Source: Paralvinella palmiformis (Eukaryota; Annelida; Polychaeta; Terebellida; Alvinellidae). From it: a stretch of 64,000 nucleotides of DNA. The stretch covers positions 42,501 to 106,500 of the forward strand of contig JAODUP010000664.1 of NCBI GenBank assembly GCA_025642065.1, in the 5' to 3' direction. Numbering within the stretch: position 1 is the first letter of the stretch; every line of letters begins with the position of its first letter. This document shows, piece by piece, positions 46,105-58,225 of this stretch. Below the pieces are notes generated by a model. That model saw only the letters and a list, made by a program, of their open reading frames with translations, searched no databases and was not told the origin of the DNA. The position numbers and the translations under genes were made by a program.

Positions 46105-46435
46105 ATTCAATATATCTGTTGATATCACCTTGACACAAATCGATATAAAACCATCGCCGATGTTAGTGAAATACTACAATATTACAAAATGCCTATCACC
46201 GCTACTGTCTACTTTAGACAGTAATGGCGGATCGGATCAATAACAACAATAAATGATAAAATTATAATATCTTTAAATACGTGTTCCTCATCTAAATATT
46301 ACACGTGTAATGGAATGTTCGAGTCAGTATGTCCGTCAGTATGTTCGTGTGTCTGTCTGCGTCAGTGGCTACTCTCAATTTACGATATCCCAGTATTCCG
46401 ACGTACTATGAAATCTCACTATTTCGATTAATTGA

Positions 46436-46616
46436 TTGATTGATGTTTTACGGCCACTTTTGTGCATATGGTAGGCTAAATGGGCCGATTGACCTCCAAA
46501 GGTAATGAAGCGAAGTCAAAAATGAAACAATCTTTAGATATGCCCACGCCGAGATTCGAACCCGAGTGGTAGTGATCTGTGGTTCAACACGCTACCACTA
46601 GACCACGGAGACGCCC
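46436..46616 (-). mobile_element. SINE family 1, full-length copy inserted in a 16-bp module
   Basis: Minus strand, 5' to 3': GGCGTCTCCGTGGTCTAG head with A box TGGTCTAGTGG, B box GGTTCGAATC-like (plus: GAGATTCGAACCCGAG), body with a CTTCATTACCTTTGGAGG segment and a 3' end GGCCGTAAAACATCAATC. Direct repeats CACTATTTCGA at 46417-46427 and 46617-46627 flank it. The target is a diverged copy of the CCCAATGTTCCGACAG module (a CCCAGTATTCCGACGT unit lies at 46390). Confidence 0.88.
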
Positions 46617-46627
46617 CACTATTTCGA

Positions 46628-47667
46628 ATAAAAAGGCTGACACATCAGAATCGTACGCACACAATGACGCACTTGGTGCCATCAGATGTTTTGGCCAAAC
46701 GGTGGCACTGATACACCCTGTTTCCATCAAGGCGAGCCATGGCTGCTAGTCTATGTTTGTAGAGAGTCCCCGGGGCAATAAGCTGGGTGAGCATACGTCT
46801 TGATAGAATGTACCGGATGTGTCAAATTGCGTAAACAAACAAAAATGGTTTGACAAATGACACAACACAATATTTATCGGGTATATTGCACCGCATATCG
46901 CGAATACGTTCTATGACAAAGCTTTCGTCTTAAATATCACCCAAACCAGTCGCTGTATATCACCTATTGTTAACAAACACAAATGAAATGTTTCCAGGAG
47001 TGGTCCCTCCTAATATGTATAACTGCGTCTTGGATGCGCCCACGAAATATATAATAATTGTTGATTGATTGATGATAGCGTATTACAGTGAGGCGGATCT
47101 CTGTTTAATAGAACACCATCGAAATGGGGAAGATTATGAAGGGCGGAAGGTCACGTGCTATTTATTTCACAGATTCATCAGACCACACGTAGGTTTAACC
47201 AATCTGATGGCATCCCGCGATTGATTTTTAGCAAGCAACCTTTCATCTTAAGCAGGTGTTAATATACCTTGATCTTTGTGTTTGCCGAGACATTTTAATC
47301 ATCAGCAGAAGATGATTAAAAACTCCCAACAAAAACACATTGACAGAGAAGTGATGTACTGCAGCAGAAACAATGTCTACCTTGATGAAAGCTTCCATTT
47401 TTAATGTTTATAAACGACCTGTTAACGGCTAAGGTGAAAACACTTGCTCGCAGACGTTTGTAGTATAATTGTTGTTGTTGTTGTTGTTGCTGCTGTTGTT
47501 GTTGCATTTGATGTTACTTTATTAATTATTTCAGTTGTTATTTATGTCGTTGATGCTTTTGTTCATCTTATCATAATATAATATAATATAACTGGCTTGC
47601 TTGTGAAGAAGATTGTTTGATATATCATCTTAAAATGTCACATATTTATGTCTCCATCGACAAATCG
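46628..47667. other. No recognised gene; (GTT)n near 47470
   Basis: Intron sequence with a (GTT)n/CTG run at 47470-47505 and a GATT run near 47061. No coding frames with motifs. Confidence 0.4.
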
Positions 47668-47716
47668 ACTCACTCACTCACTCACTCACTCACTCACTCA
47701 TTCACTCACTCACTCA
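47668..47716. repeat. (CTCA)n run
   Basis: About twelve CTCA units with one TTCA variant. Confidence 0.93.
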
Positions 47717-47995
47717 GTTCAATTGTTTGTTTACGTACCCTTTCCTTGTTTAAGAGACAGGACAATAAAAAACGTCAGGGTATTATACATCACACCAATA
47801 TGTATATAATAGATTTGATATTAATATTTGTCATATACAGACATCGCCACTTAGATATGATGAAAAGGGAAGGGAAGTCTCTCGTTAGAAATGTTTCCAT
47901 TATAAAGTCGGAACTTTTATAAAATGGGTAATTTGTCTTCAGACATCCTTATGACGTTGACATATTAAAAGAGCGAGACTTAGTGGAAGAGGCAG

Positions 47996-47997
<2 letters not shown>

Positions 47998-48069
<72 letters not shown>

Positions 48070-48083
48070 AGAGAGAGAGAGAG
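47998..48083. repeat. (AT)n(AG)n microsatellite
   Basis: About 33 AT units followed by a short AGAGAG block. Confidence 0.96.
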
Positions 48084-48604
48084 TTGATTTTGGAGATAAG
48101 TCAAAAGTAAAAAACGATTTTTAATTGGTGTTTGAACGTCTCAGATATGTATGTTTAAGACTACTCAAACAAACCTCTTATTGTCCAGAATAGTTAAATT
48201 TTAGCGGATGCAAACCATTCTTGCAAGAGCTACACCCACATGTCTCCCCAAATTCTAGCTCCCCCGAAACAAGATCTTCAGTACATTCCTGTCATATTTT
48301 AACGTGTGCAGTCGCCGAAACACAGCAATAAATGGATTTTTTGTTTTGTTAAATTACCAAAATGCAGGCGAGACATTTAAGTGGCGTGACATTTGTATAA
48401 TTTCGATGATTGTTACTGTATTATTCCGTTTCCGTTTGTGCGATAGGTAATTCATTGGAACCACGTCAGCAATTTGGTAAATGTGACCTATACGACCTCC
48501 CAGCTAGACGCAATTAGAATAAAATACATACGAATGTGCAGGCCCATCAGCACTCGTCCACAAGCACTCAAGTGCCAGCCAAGTAAATATGTTCTAGCAG
48601 TTCG

Positions 48605-49080
48605 TTGTTCCGAAAGTTTATTCTGGGACAACATAAAACAACCCAATGTTCCGACAGCCCAACGTTCCGACAGCCGAATGTTCCAATAATCCATGACGTA
48701 AATCAAACAGCCCTATGTTCTGAAAGCGTAATATTCCTCAGAATTGTGACATCAATCACACAGCCCAATGTTCCGACATTTTATTATATCAATCAAACAG
48801 CCCAATGTTCTGAAAGTTGTTGAAATCAATAACACAACCCAATGTTTGGATAGTTTATGACATCAATCACACAGCCCAACGTTCCGACATTTTGTTACAT
48901 CAATCACACAGCCCAATGTTCCGACATTTTGTTACATCAATCACACAGCCCAATGTTCCGACATTTTGTTACATCAATCACACAGCCCAATGTTCCGACA
49001 TTTTGTTACATCAATCACACAGCCCAATGTTCCGACATTTTGTTACATCAATCACACAGCCCAATGTTCCGACATTTTGT
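48605..49080 (+). repeat. Modular 16-bp/37-bp tandem array
   Basis: The unit is a 16-bp core CCCAATGTTCCGACAT plus a 21-bp spacer (TTTGTTACATC, then AATCACACAG). Units start at 48727, 48764, 48801, 48838, 48875, 48912, 48949, 48986, 49023 and 49060, all exactly 37 bp apart; the copies from 48912 on are identical. Upstream, 16-bp cores without spacer start at 48642 and 48658, followed by 37-bp units at 48674 and a 16-bp unit at 48711. Because 37 is not a multiple of 3, the open frames through it cycle through all phases and are not genes. At 49079-49093 the array ends in GTGTGATTGATGTAA, the reverse complement of its own spacer. Confidence 0.95.
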
Positions 49081-49210
49081 GTGATTGATGTAATAAATAT
49101 AACAAAACTTTATGACACCAAATAAATGGACAAGGACCAAACAAACATTTCGCCATCAATCAAACAGCCGTACAACTTGTTTTTATCACATCCTCTTCAC
49201 GGCCCATCGT

Positions 49211-49391
49211 GGGGCGCCTCAGTGGTCTAGCGGTAGCGTGTAGGACCACAGATCACTACCAGCCGTGTTCGAATCCCGACGTGGACATATCTGAAGGTTG
49301 TTTCGTCTTTCACTTCGTCTCATTACCTTTGGAGGTCGCTCGGCCCATTTAGCCTACCTTGTGCACAAAAGTAGCCGTAAAACATCAATCA
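49211..49391 (+). mobile_element. SINE family 1, full-length copy with a 14-bp target-site duplication
   Basis: The best plus-strand copy: GGGCGCCTCAGTGGTCTAGC head, A box TGGTCTAGCGG, B box GTGTTCGAATCCC, body with TTTCACTTCGTCTCATTACC and TTTGGAGGTCGCTCGGCCCA, and 3' end GTAGCCGTAAAACATCAATC. Perfect direct repeats TCACGGCCCATCGT flank it at 49197-49210 and 49392-49405. The pol III boxes are intact. There is no poly(A) tail; the 3' end is CATCAATCA-type. Confidence 0.92.
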
Positions 49392-49460
49392 TCACGGCCC
49401 ATCGTCCGAACAGCCAACATCCCGACATCCCTATGTTCCGACCCCGGAATTTCGACCCAG
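49392..49460 (+). repeat. 16-bp module cluster next to the SINE
   Basis: CCCATCGTCCGAACAG, CCAACATCCCGACAT, CCCTATGTTCCGACCC and CGGAATTTCGACCC follow in near 16-bp register. The SINE at 49211 split the first module. Confidence 0.6.
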
Positions 49461-49744
49461 TAGTCGGTGTTTTGATCGGATTGCCGAATTGGAACTACAC
49501 CAGAAAACCTTACACAGGAAATAGACATCTAGCTCGTACGATATCCACTGTACAACACTAGGTAGATATAAAATAGTAATTTAGGAGCTGTTCGGTGGAA
49601 AACAACCAATGGCGCATTGTGTGTCGATGTCACTGTCAGTGATCGCTGTAAGAGATGTCGGTAACACGCGGCCCACAATCAGACATCCTGCTTCTGTTCC
49701 TGAAGTTGAGTTTCTTGGGATAAAGCAGTGGAAGGGGGGGGGGG

Positions 49745-49855
49745 GCGTCGCAATAATGGGTTGTTAGAATATTGGCGGTGTCGGTACAATAGGCTGTCGG
49801 AATAGTGGGCTCAGTGTTGGAACAATGTGCTGTTGAAACCTGGAGCTTCATCTTA
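49745..49855 (-). repeat. 16-bp module cluster (minus orientation)
   Basis: Reverse complement reads CATTGTTCCAACACTGAG, CCCACTATTCCGACAG, CCTATTGTACCGACAC, CCAATATTCTAACAA and CCCATTATTGCGACGC in about 16-bp steps, ending at a G-rich run. Confidence 0.6.
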
Positions 49856-49870
49856 GATGAGGTGATTTCA

Positions 49871-49880
49871 CACACACACA

Positions 49881-49969
<89 letters not shown>
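49871..49969. repeat. (CA)n(TA)n microsatellite
   Basis: About 24 CA units with an AAAC break, then about 24 TA units. Confidence 0.97.
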
Positions 49970-49972
<3 letters not shown>

Positions 49973-52079
49973 TAAACTAAATATGGCTTAAACAAAGTGG
50001 GCCATCATTTATTACTAAGACAAAACTGTGACAATGAAAAATGGTACTCGCCAGAATGATGGATGAACGATACACCAAGTCTGGAGCGGGGAGGGTGGAG
50101 GATGTTCTCGTATCCCTGGGATATCCAAGCTGAACTATAGGCTATAGCTGGCTGGAATACAGCTCTCTGTAGGATAGAGTTCGCTCTATATAGAGTGAGT
50201 AAGTAGGTGAGTGAGTGAGCGCTCGGAACTTCTAAATTATGGATGGCAAGACGGCAAAAGGGGAACTAGATGACCGACTAAGCGACTTTGGTCACGTGTT
50301 CGACGTAAAGCCGAAGTGCGACTCTCTATGGAAGCGTCCAGTAAATGCCTTACCATGGAAGAGACCGATATATCACCCCGATATATCACCTTTTCGGCAC
50401 CACCAACGACGCACCAAAGGTACGCCCCTACTTCCAGGCCGATCTCTTCGGTAGCGCGAAACTATAAGAGATGGCGAATTACGTTCCCCGCAGGGACCAG
50501 CGCTAAAAAGATGTAACTCATTAAAATTATATTCCTGGGATCCCGCCGCGTCTAAACTGTGTCCCGGCCGTTTGTCATCCTACGGATCGTCTTTCGCGCC
50601 CTAAATAATCCTTATCTGCCGGATGGTATTACCCAGGTACAACCACCCGTCCGACACACCAGAATTCAGGTATACCCCAAGGAACACATGTTCGAGGTAT
50701 AACTGCCCTATACACACTGTGTAAGGGCAACCGCATCTGAGTGTGCCTATGTCCATCTGATGTGCAACGTGTATAACGTTTTGGCTCGTATAAGCTCTGT
50801 CTGATGTATACTTGTTTGAATCTCCAAAAGTCGCCTTGTCCCTCGTTTACACAGACAACAGCAACAACAACAGCAACGAGACGATTTTAGTTAGTTATCA
50901 CAACATGTCCGACGTCTACCGTGCAAGCTCGATGAACCACCCACCACCCACCCTCCCCCTTCAGATACGCGCGACTCAAGGCAATAATTATTAGAACATA
51001 ACGAGACGAAATGACGAAACCGAATTAGCTTTAAACTATAGCCACCAGCGACGGAACAAAGGACATTAACAATTGATAACATTATCAATCTCGCAGATAA
51101 TATCAATCCGCATAATCGCGACAAATGTCGCCTAGTGTTCGGCACGAACAAAAATAAATACTCTCGCGCATCGCAATCCCGCCGGGACATTGTAGAAGAG
51201 AGATCGGTAGCGCAGCATACTGCGGCACTACAGGCTCGAATCCCATTTCGGACGAAATCCGTGGGATGTTTCATCCATTGATAAATGGTTTCGGACTGGT
51301 AACTCGAATCCGATCAAGAATAACCCGTCGGATCTACGTATCCGACGTCTGGCCAATTCACTCTAAAAATCCCGAATGGCAAATAAATCGCGCCGATAAG
51401 TCAACATGAGCGCTAATAGGTGAAGAGCTGATTCGTTTCAGCCCCTGTGCGGTGTCAGGAACTTGTTTCTGGCTGAAGTTGGCGCGTACTTACTTGTTCC
51501 GAAAATCGTTTATAAACGATTGTTATAAGTACTAAAATCTCGGCCATCGTCTGGAGCAATCGTCGGGAAAAATCCACAATACACTGAATTACCTGTTCTA
51601 TAATCTGGATCGAAACTGCAATAAAAAACGCGACGTTTACGTTATTGAGACAGACTTAACACAAGGACGACGTCTGGAAGTTATAAAAGAAAGCACCGAA
51701 TGAAGTTTTTGGCTCAAAACAAAAATCGTCAAAAATATTTCTGACTTCAGGAGGAGGAGGGGTGGTGAATAGAAAAGTCGGAGATGGCGGGGGGGGGGGG
51801 GTTGGAAAGTGGTTTGGGCAGTCTGTTTGAAATAATTAAGCTGGCTTCATAAAAAATCTGATTAATCCGTGATTATTGAACTGTTTGTGCGTCTGTTTCT
51901 TTCTTTTAGATCCTTTCGGCATTTAGTATGTCTGTTATTTGGTTTTGGTGTTGCTTTCTCGTCGATATGTATGAGGGAAGGGGGAGGTATATTACATAAT
52001 GGTTGAGCCACGTGCACTGTCAGAAGTTAATGGCGTATGTATGTCGGTCTCTATCGAACTATTTATGCGTGCGTCAGTA
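49970..52079. other. Intron sequence; possible SINE head near 51195
   Basis: No gene recognised. CGGTAGCGCAGCATACTGC followed by GGCTCGAATCCC (51206-51244) has A/B-box character and may be a SINE head. Sequence at 51420-51720 is non-repetitive with balanced composition. A G11 run lies near 51788. Confidence 0.35.
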
Positions 52080-52137
52080 TGTCTGTCTGTCTGTCTGTCT
52101 GTCTATCTGCCTGTTGGCCTGTCCTTTGGTCCATTTG

Positions 52138-52226
<89 letters not shown>
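52080..52226. repeat. (TCTG)n, (CT)n and (AT)n microsatellites
   Basis: A short TCTG run, then about 15 CT units at 52140-52170, then about 27 AT units. Confidence 0.95.
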
Positions 52227-52227
<1 letters not shown>

Positions 52228-52307
52228 CTATGTCAACAAAGATAAAAACCATAGATAAATGACCTGATCTGATTTATTACAAGTTGTTCTATGATACGAT
52301 GAAAGAT

Positions 52308-52372
52308 GGATGATGATGATGATGAAAAATAATAATAATAATAATAATAATAATAATTATTATTATTATAAA
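52308..52372. repeat. (GAT)n(AAT)n(ATT)n trinucleotide tract
   Basis: Short GAT, AAT and ATT runs in succession; the AAT and ATT halves form an inverted repeat. Confidence 0.9.
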
Positions 52373-52676
52373 GAGTTGTGCAGGTATAACACAGCATCCC
52401 TACTGATAAGACCATATCAAAAATATTCATTACAAACTTCCAACTTTACAGTACGCTTCTCATCTATTGCGACAATATGTTCCCAAACCTGTGAACTGCT
52501 GCGTTAAATGCACAGTTCCCACGTGTCTTCAGTCAAGACGCGCTATCTAGCGCATCCGCAGCGCGCCTAGTGAGTACCACATAAGTTAACACCGCTTATC
52601 TTAACAAATATTTAATGATCTTAACAAACGTTTAAACCCAGATACAATATATCTTAAGTGTGTACTCAGAGTGTGT

Positions 52677-52682
<6 letters not shown>

Positions 52683-52738
<56 letters not shown>
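52683..52738. repeat. (AT)n microsatellite
   Basis: About 28 AT units. Confidence 0.97.
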
Positions 52739-52740
<2 letters not shown>

Positions 52741-53074
52741 GCCGGTATTTTGTCATGTTACGGCCAAATATTTGATAATGAGAGATAAGACACATAACAT
52801 CCTGGATGAAGACGTATGACATAATACAGATTATAGATAACGCCATAGTTATGATAAGCTTTTCTGACGTCAATAGAATAAATGATGCCACAAAAACAAT
52901 ACTACCGTGGTGACATCTAGTGATCAGAAGTCCTACTATCTGTGTTATGGAAACAAAAACGAAGACAGAATTAGAAGGAACAAATATCTAGCCTCGGGAC
53001 ATCAGTGCATGAATTTTTCAGGAATTACTTCTGATGCTGCTGGTATCGCAACTACTAATATAGATACAGATAAC

Positions 53075-53150
53075 ACGTCATTACTGCTACTATTATTACT
53101 ATTATTTCTGCCGCCATTACTACTACTACTGCGACTACTATCACGACTTC
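53075..53150. repeat. Degenerate ACT/ATT trinucleotide tract
   Basis: Mixed ATT, ACT and CTG units producing a poly-Leu frame, with a second small block at 53205-53235. Confidence 0.8.
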
Positions 53151-53261
53151 TACTGGGAGTATTTAGTAACAAAATATACCGTAAAATAGTAAAGAAATAC
53201 TTGTATTATCACGACTACTATTACTGCTGCTACTACTAGTAATAATATTAATACAGTAAAA

Positions 53262-53800
53262 GTTGGTTAAAGCGAAATTCGAGGGGACTGGGAATTCATT
53301 TCGTTTTTTAAGACACGGAGCAAATGTATTTCTATTATTTGATTGGATGATGAAAACCAAAAATTCTTTCATCTTTTATTTCTACATTCTCCTTCAAAAC
53401 AATCTGTTACAGGACACTGATTCTTTGAATTAAACTGTTGCTGAGCTTGCAACTTTGTGTTAAGAGATACTGGTTTACGTTTGCTAGTCATTGCGATATT
53501 TGATTACTGATAGAAAAGTGTCTCCATTTAAACAGGTTCGGTAAGCCAAACCAAAGTTCGTAGTTTATCATACACCACAATACCCTTTGACGTGACATGT
53601 GTCAAATTGGTTGCTGCATTTACGATTGCAATTATCACAACGGTCGTTGAACTGACTGACAATTGAAATTTCAAACATCGTATTTCGTTATAACCAGCGC
53701 GATTTATATTGATTTAATGCTGCTGGAATCAAAAAATCACTTCGCTGTAAGCGAGATTTCGTGGTATAAATTTCGTTATATAGTTTTCAAAACACTAAAT
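53262..53800 (+). mobile_element. Possible pogo/Tigger-type DNA transposon remnant or MITE
   Basis: Starts ACAGTAAAAGTTGGTTAAAG and CGAAATTCGAGGGGACTGG, resembling the CAGTAAAACCTCG... termini of pogo-like elements. The inner part has ATTTCGTTATAACC, AATCACTTCGCTGTAAGCGA and AATTTCGTTATATAG, the TTCGTTATAA-type subterminal repeats common in such MITEs. The opposite terminus was not firmly located and no transposase blocks were read. Confidence 0.35.
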
Positions 53801-54544
53801 TTCCCGGGTTCGAAATCGTATAAACGTTTCCAGTATGTTCTCAAAAACACTTCGAAACTGATCGCGTGTTAGTTAATCTCGTTATGCGAATATAATAAAA
53901 CCCGTTTATAATCAACGGATTAGTTCTAATAGGTTATTAATGGTATTAATGGTCATTCGGACAATAAAGAAAATATTACATTGTCGAGTCGGCTTACGTA
54001 AAAATAACCTGATTGTCGTCAAGAGACATCAAAGGGAGCATTATTCAGGGCCGTTATCTTCGTGTATAACTACGAAGTGTCACAACACAGCCATTACGCT
54101 AGGGGGGGGGGTTAAAACATCGGCTATACGGAACAGCTATGCTAAAAACTATACCAATACACAACGGATGTCATACGACGTTGATAATATATCCATTTGT
54201 TCGAAAATGGCTGTTATGAGAGGAAATAGATATTTTTCCGAAGCCTTATCAGATGCATTGTTGTATTTTCGTACAGTATGTGGATGACACTAGCAGGAAG
54301 CGAGCGAATATTGTCTATAGTATATACACGCTGCCATATCAGACTTGACTGACGACTAAAGGGCGAGTTGGACCCAGAGGAAATAGCTATAATACTGGGA
54401 GCAAACGAGAAACATTTGTGTAGATAAAACATTGATAAACCAATTTGACATCCAACGCACTAAGCTGACTATTAACGTGAAATAAAACATTGATAATCTG
54501 TATTGGGGCACTATCTGAAACGAGGCTGCCCGAAGATTTACGGC

Positions 54545-54700
54545 TCAAGTGGTAGAGCGGTTTGCCACAGAAATCTACCATCTGAGTTCAAATTCAGGCC
54601 TGATTGTGTGTTTCGGATTTAACATCACCTTTAGGGGGTTGCTCGGTCCGTTTAGCATACTATGTGCACAAGAGAGGTCGCCAAACATCAGCTCATTCTT
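54545..54700 (+). mobile_element. SINE family 1-related element, diverged
   Basis: Head AAGTGGTAGAGCGGTTTGCC (A box), B box GAGTTCAAATTC, then TAGGGGGTTGCTCGGTCCGT, TTTAGCATACTATGTGCACA matching the family body, and CCAAACATCAGC at the end. Confidence 0.6.
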
Positions 54701-56169
54701 CCCACTCCCCCTCCCCTCCCTTTACCCTCCCTCTCCCTTTGTGTATGTCTGTGTGTGTCTCTGTGTGTGCGTGCGTGCGTGCATCTCTCCCACTCCCCCC
54801 CCCCTCTCGGTCGCTCATCAACTATTTCCAAACACATCCCAGGCACTGTTAAGAGCCGAATGAACATCCGTCACTATCTCTCTGTACCGTATGTTTTGAG
54901 CATTGTCATTCATAGACTTCATTTTGCCGTGTACTTCCGTGCATTATTGATTCACCAACACCACAAACAATGACACCACTTAAATACTAGTACAAAAAAA
55001 ATGTTTTTTAAAGGTCAGTCCTAGCCATCGTCTCCAATTTGTGCCACCCGATCACGTACTGGATACTTGCACTGAAACGCACCTGTCTAGAAAATAATCA
55101 TTACGCTCGTCGGAAGCTCTGTTTGCACTTTAATTACATGGCCAAAGATGACTAGAAATGTAGCCCAAACTGAGCCAAATTGAGCCGAAAAAAGCCACCC
55201 AGATACAGCCAGCCAATCACGTATGGCGTACATAAAGCAGTTCCCTCATTTGCCAATGTCAGCCTGTGAGATAATTAAATGGCAGCGGTTTTGTTTCTAC
55301 ATAAAGAGGTTTTATATTATCGCTCAGGCAAAAAAGAATATGACTCAACATCGATTATGCGCTAGGAAAAATTATTTGTTACGCGGATCTGTGGATCTGC
55401 GTCCATATTAATTTAGGCTAATTACGAGACCAATCACCTTCGGATCATTCGACAATATGGCGCCGTCAATCAAATCACATTACTAGCTCGCACCGGGATG
55501 AACTCGACGAGGAAGGAAACGATATTGTCTAAAGGTCGATTAGTATAAGTAATACGATCCCGTTCGATGACTGATGGCGGCGGATACAATCGCCGGATTT
55601 CTGCCCGTCACCCTCGATCCTGGTTGACCCGTTTCCGAGATACGCTCATACCTGGCACAATTGGCGACGTGCGGACCGGATCAAAGGACTCGGAGCGATT
55701 TGTTTGCATATTAAGCTGCCTAGTCATATCTTATCGACACACGCGCACACACACGTGGCTATAATCGGTCTCGTACAAGTTAAGTTCTGTCCTGTCGACT
55801 ATAGATCAATGGGGACAAAATCAACAGCCTATGGAGTATACCATGCTCTTTTAAACAGCCGGTTGTGGGTGTTTGACACCGCAACAGTCGGTAAGGTTCA
55901 ACGTTAGCTCCACGGAAATGTAGCTGGCCTATGTTCTATTGCAATTCAAAGTCTGGGTTATTTTTAGCCTTCAAAAGAAGAGGACACATAATACACATGC
56001 CGTGAATATATAATATACGACAATATAATATCGGTATAAAGCAATCAGCACCATCAATAAAAATTAACATGGATGACTAGCCGTAAAAAAGTGTTATGTT
56101 GAACTGTACAAAATAATATCACAAATATATTAGGTGAGAATATACCATAATATTACTAAGGCTGCCTTA
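54701..56169. other. No recognised gene; CT-rich and unique sequence
   Basis: CT/CCCT-rich block at 54700-54815, then unique sequence of balanced composition (about 55150-55800). Frames at 55567-55764 and 55704-55907 have no known motifs. Confidence 0.35.
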
Positions 56170-56174
56170 TACTG

Positions 56175-56335
56175 TCAGCCAACTCATCTTCTACGGTGTA
56201 ACGACCTGGGTTCAAACCGCGGCCGGGCTATTGTCAGACGGGTGTTTCATCTTTCACTTCGCCTCATTACCTTTGGAGGTCGCTCGGCCTGTTTAGCCTA
56301 ACTCATGGACAAAGGTGGCCGTAAAACAGCAACGT
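56175..56335 (+). mobile_element. SINE family 1 copy
   Basis: B box GGGTTCAAACCGCG, body TGTTTCATCTTTCACTTCGC, CATTACCTTTGGAGGTCGCT, CGGCCTGTTTAGCCTAAC and 3' GGTGGCCGTAAAACAGC. The A-box half is degraded. Confidence 0.75.
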
Positions 56336-56989
56336 TTACATTCTGCGGCGTAATGCTTCTTTAAATCCAATCTTATTTTGTCGACATAACGTTTATCAAT
56401 AAAAGATTGGTAATAAAAGGACAAACGGGTTTGATTCTGACAATAAGGTCAGTGTGACCTAGGAGCTTCCCACAAACAGGCATAGTTAAAACATGACAAT
56501 ATAATGACCTAATTCGTGAAGTTTTACCAAATATGGTGCGAATCAAATCTACTGACCTAATTACGACAGTCGTTTCTATCTTATTGACGTTCAGTGCTTT
56601 CGGAACAGGTGTACATGATGTTTAGGGGCTTTTTTTTTTTTATACACAAAATTACAGCAATATGGTAAAACAGGGTGTAACCGTCACCCAACGCCGGATT
56701 TACATACGGGCTAGTGTGGGCTGCAGCCCAGGGTCCCGAAGACTAGAGGTGTCCTAAAGACCCTCTAGTCTTGTGGCCCCTGATAAATGTAAAAGAATTA
56801 AAGATCTAAGAACAGGGTAGACTTGTATATTTTCAGATTTATTGGGGATCCTCTAAACGAATTAAAACATTTTAAAGTATTTGGGACTGCTCTGTAGTTG
56901 GACTGGGTATTTTGCATTCAGTGGGGTCCTTGAATATATATATATTTTATATATTAGACACGGATAGCGAAGATAAGTAATAAATTCAA

Positions 56990-57370
56990 TTAGCTGAGGG
57001 GAATCTTAAGGCCTAAATTCGGCCACACTGCCACCTCCCAAACGTTGGACAAAGTACCAATATCGTCATTATTATTAAAACCAGCGTCTAGCAGGGCATA
57101 ATACGTCCTTCTACAGACGTTAATTCTATTAGATAACCTTACCCCTAACTTGTTCACACCCTGAACTAACAATACCCAAATATAGTACATTAAATTTTGG
57201 ACGGATTAAACCGCTAGCCGTGCACTGTAATATATTTATTAGACGCGTCAATCATATGATGCAAACCAGAAAATCTCAAAGTGGCCAACATTAAATCGTC
57301 GGTGTAACAAATTAAATTAAAAGATTCGTTATTAAAACGCAATCGTTTGGAAGGTTTTCATCCTCTATCA
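56990..57370 (-). pseudogene. Non-LTR retrotransposon reverse transcriptase, palm motif and C-terminal part
   Basis: Minus-strand translation reads NESFNLICYTDDLMLATLRF (catalytic Y-T-D-D at 57306-57295), SGLHHMIDASNKYITVHG, RFNPSK after one stop, and further on KLGVRLSNRINVCRRTYYAL and NVWEVAVWPNLG. These are the YADD box and following conserved blocks of a non-LTR RT. Stops and a frameshift show it is inactive. It differs in sequence from the 13590 family. Confidence 0.75.
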
Positions 57371-57612
57371 TAAATCAGTCTTTATTTAATATGTAGATAA
57401 GATTAATTCTAGCCATTTTATATATTAAGTTTATAAACACTTTTATTTTATTAACCACTTACAATACGTGGATATTTTAATTGCGCGTGCGCGGATATTC
57501 AGTACCCCAGCAGCAAGCGGATCCCATATAACGGATCCTCATGAATATCCGTTTATGTCCGTTTTAATTCGGCAAGTTGCGCGAATACACTCGTGTGCTG
57601 ACGTCATCAACA

Positions 57613-57644
<32 letters not shown>

Positions 57645-57904
57645 TGTATGTATGTGTGTGTTAGCACAGCTTTAATTGGTTGTGTGTGAAACGTTACTAA
57701 TCTCTGCGTACAAAAACTGAGCATGCGTGATTTTTCAATTAGCCACGTGGTGGCCGGCTCAAAGTGATCCGCGTAAACACAAACTTATAACGACGTTTCT
57801 ACCCACAAAAACACGTATTTTATTTATAACTTGCAAGATATAAGTACTAGAGTGACTAATGATGCCCATAAGAGTCATTGTTATTAGAATTAGTCGAAAG
57901 AAGT

Positions 57905-58195
57905 TTGGGCAACAAAGAATCGCTTCAGTATTAATACCATCGGTGCATTGAAACGCCTCATTGATCAAATCTTGATAAAGAAAGGTTAAACAAGAACGGT
58001 AAGGACAGCCGCCCCCCCCCTCCCAGGATTGGCGCGTTACTTTCCACACTTTAATTGGTTCGCTAAAAAAAGAACCCAATTTAACTCGAATATAAATAGA
58101 ATTGTACCATTTCATCGTTATCACCAAACAATGATCAGGTATGCTATGTACTGCCTTTTGAAATAAAATAGCACGCGGAACAGCGTCAAAAGCTC
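57905..58195 (-). pseudogene. Non-LTR retrotransposon reverse transcriptase, fingers region
   Basis: Minus-strand translation contains RAFDAVPRAILFQKAV (the (K)AFD.V first catalytic aspartate block), VKLGSFFSEPIKVWKVTRQ, then after a frameshift a LPF LFNLSL-like block and DLINEAFQC. These precede the YTDD block at 57295 in order, so both pieces are probably one element split by about 530 bp (57371-57904) of unrelated sequence that includes a (GT)n run at 57613-57640. Confidence 0.72.
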
Positions 58196-58225
58196 TTTCT
58201 CTCCTCTCTCTCTCTCTTTTTCCCA

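Noticed and set aside
48817..49125. 102-codon frame with repeating NVPTF/CYINHTAQCSD blocks, looking like a repeat protein
   Set aside because: The 37-bp unit is not a multiple of three, so the same DNA is read in three frames in turn; this is a satellite translation.
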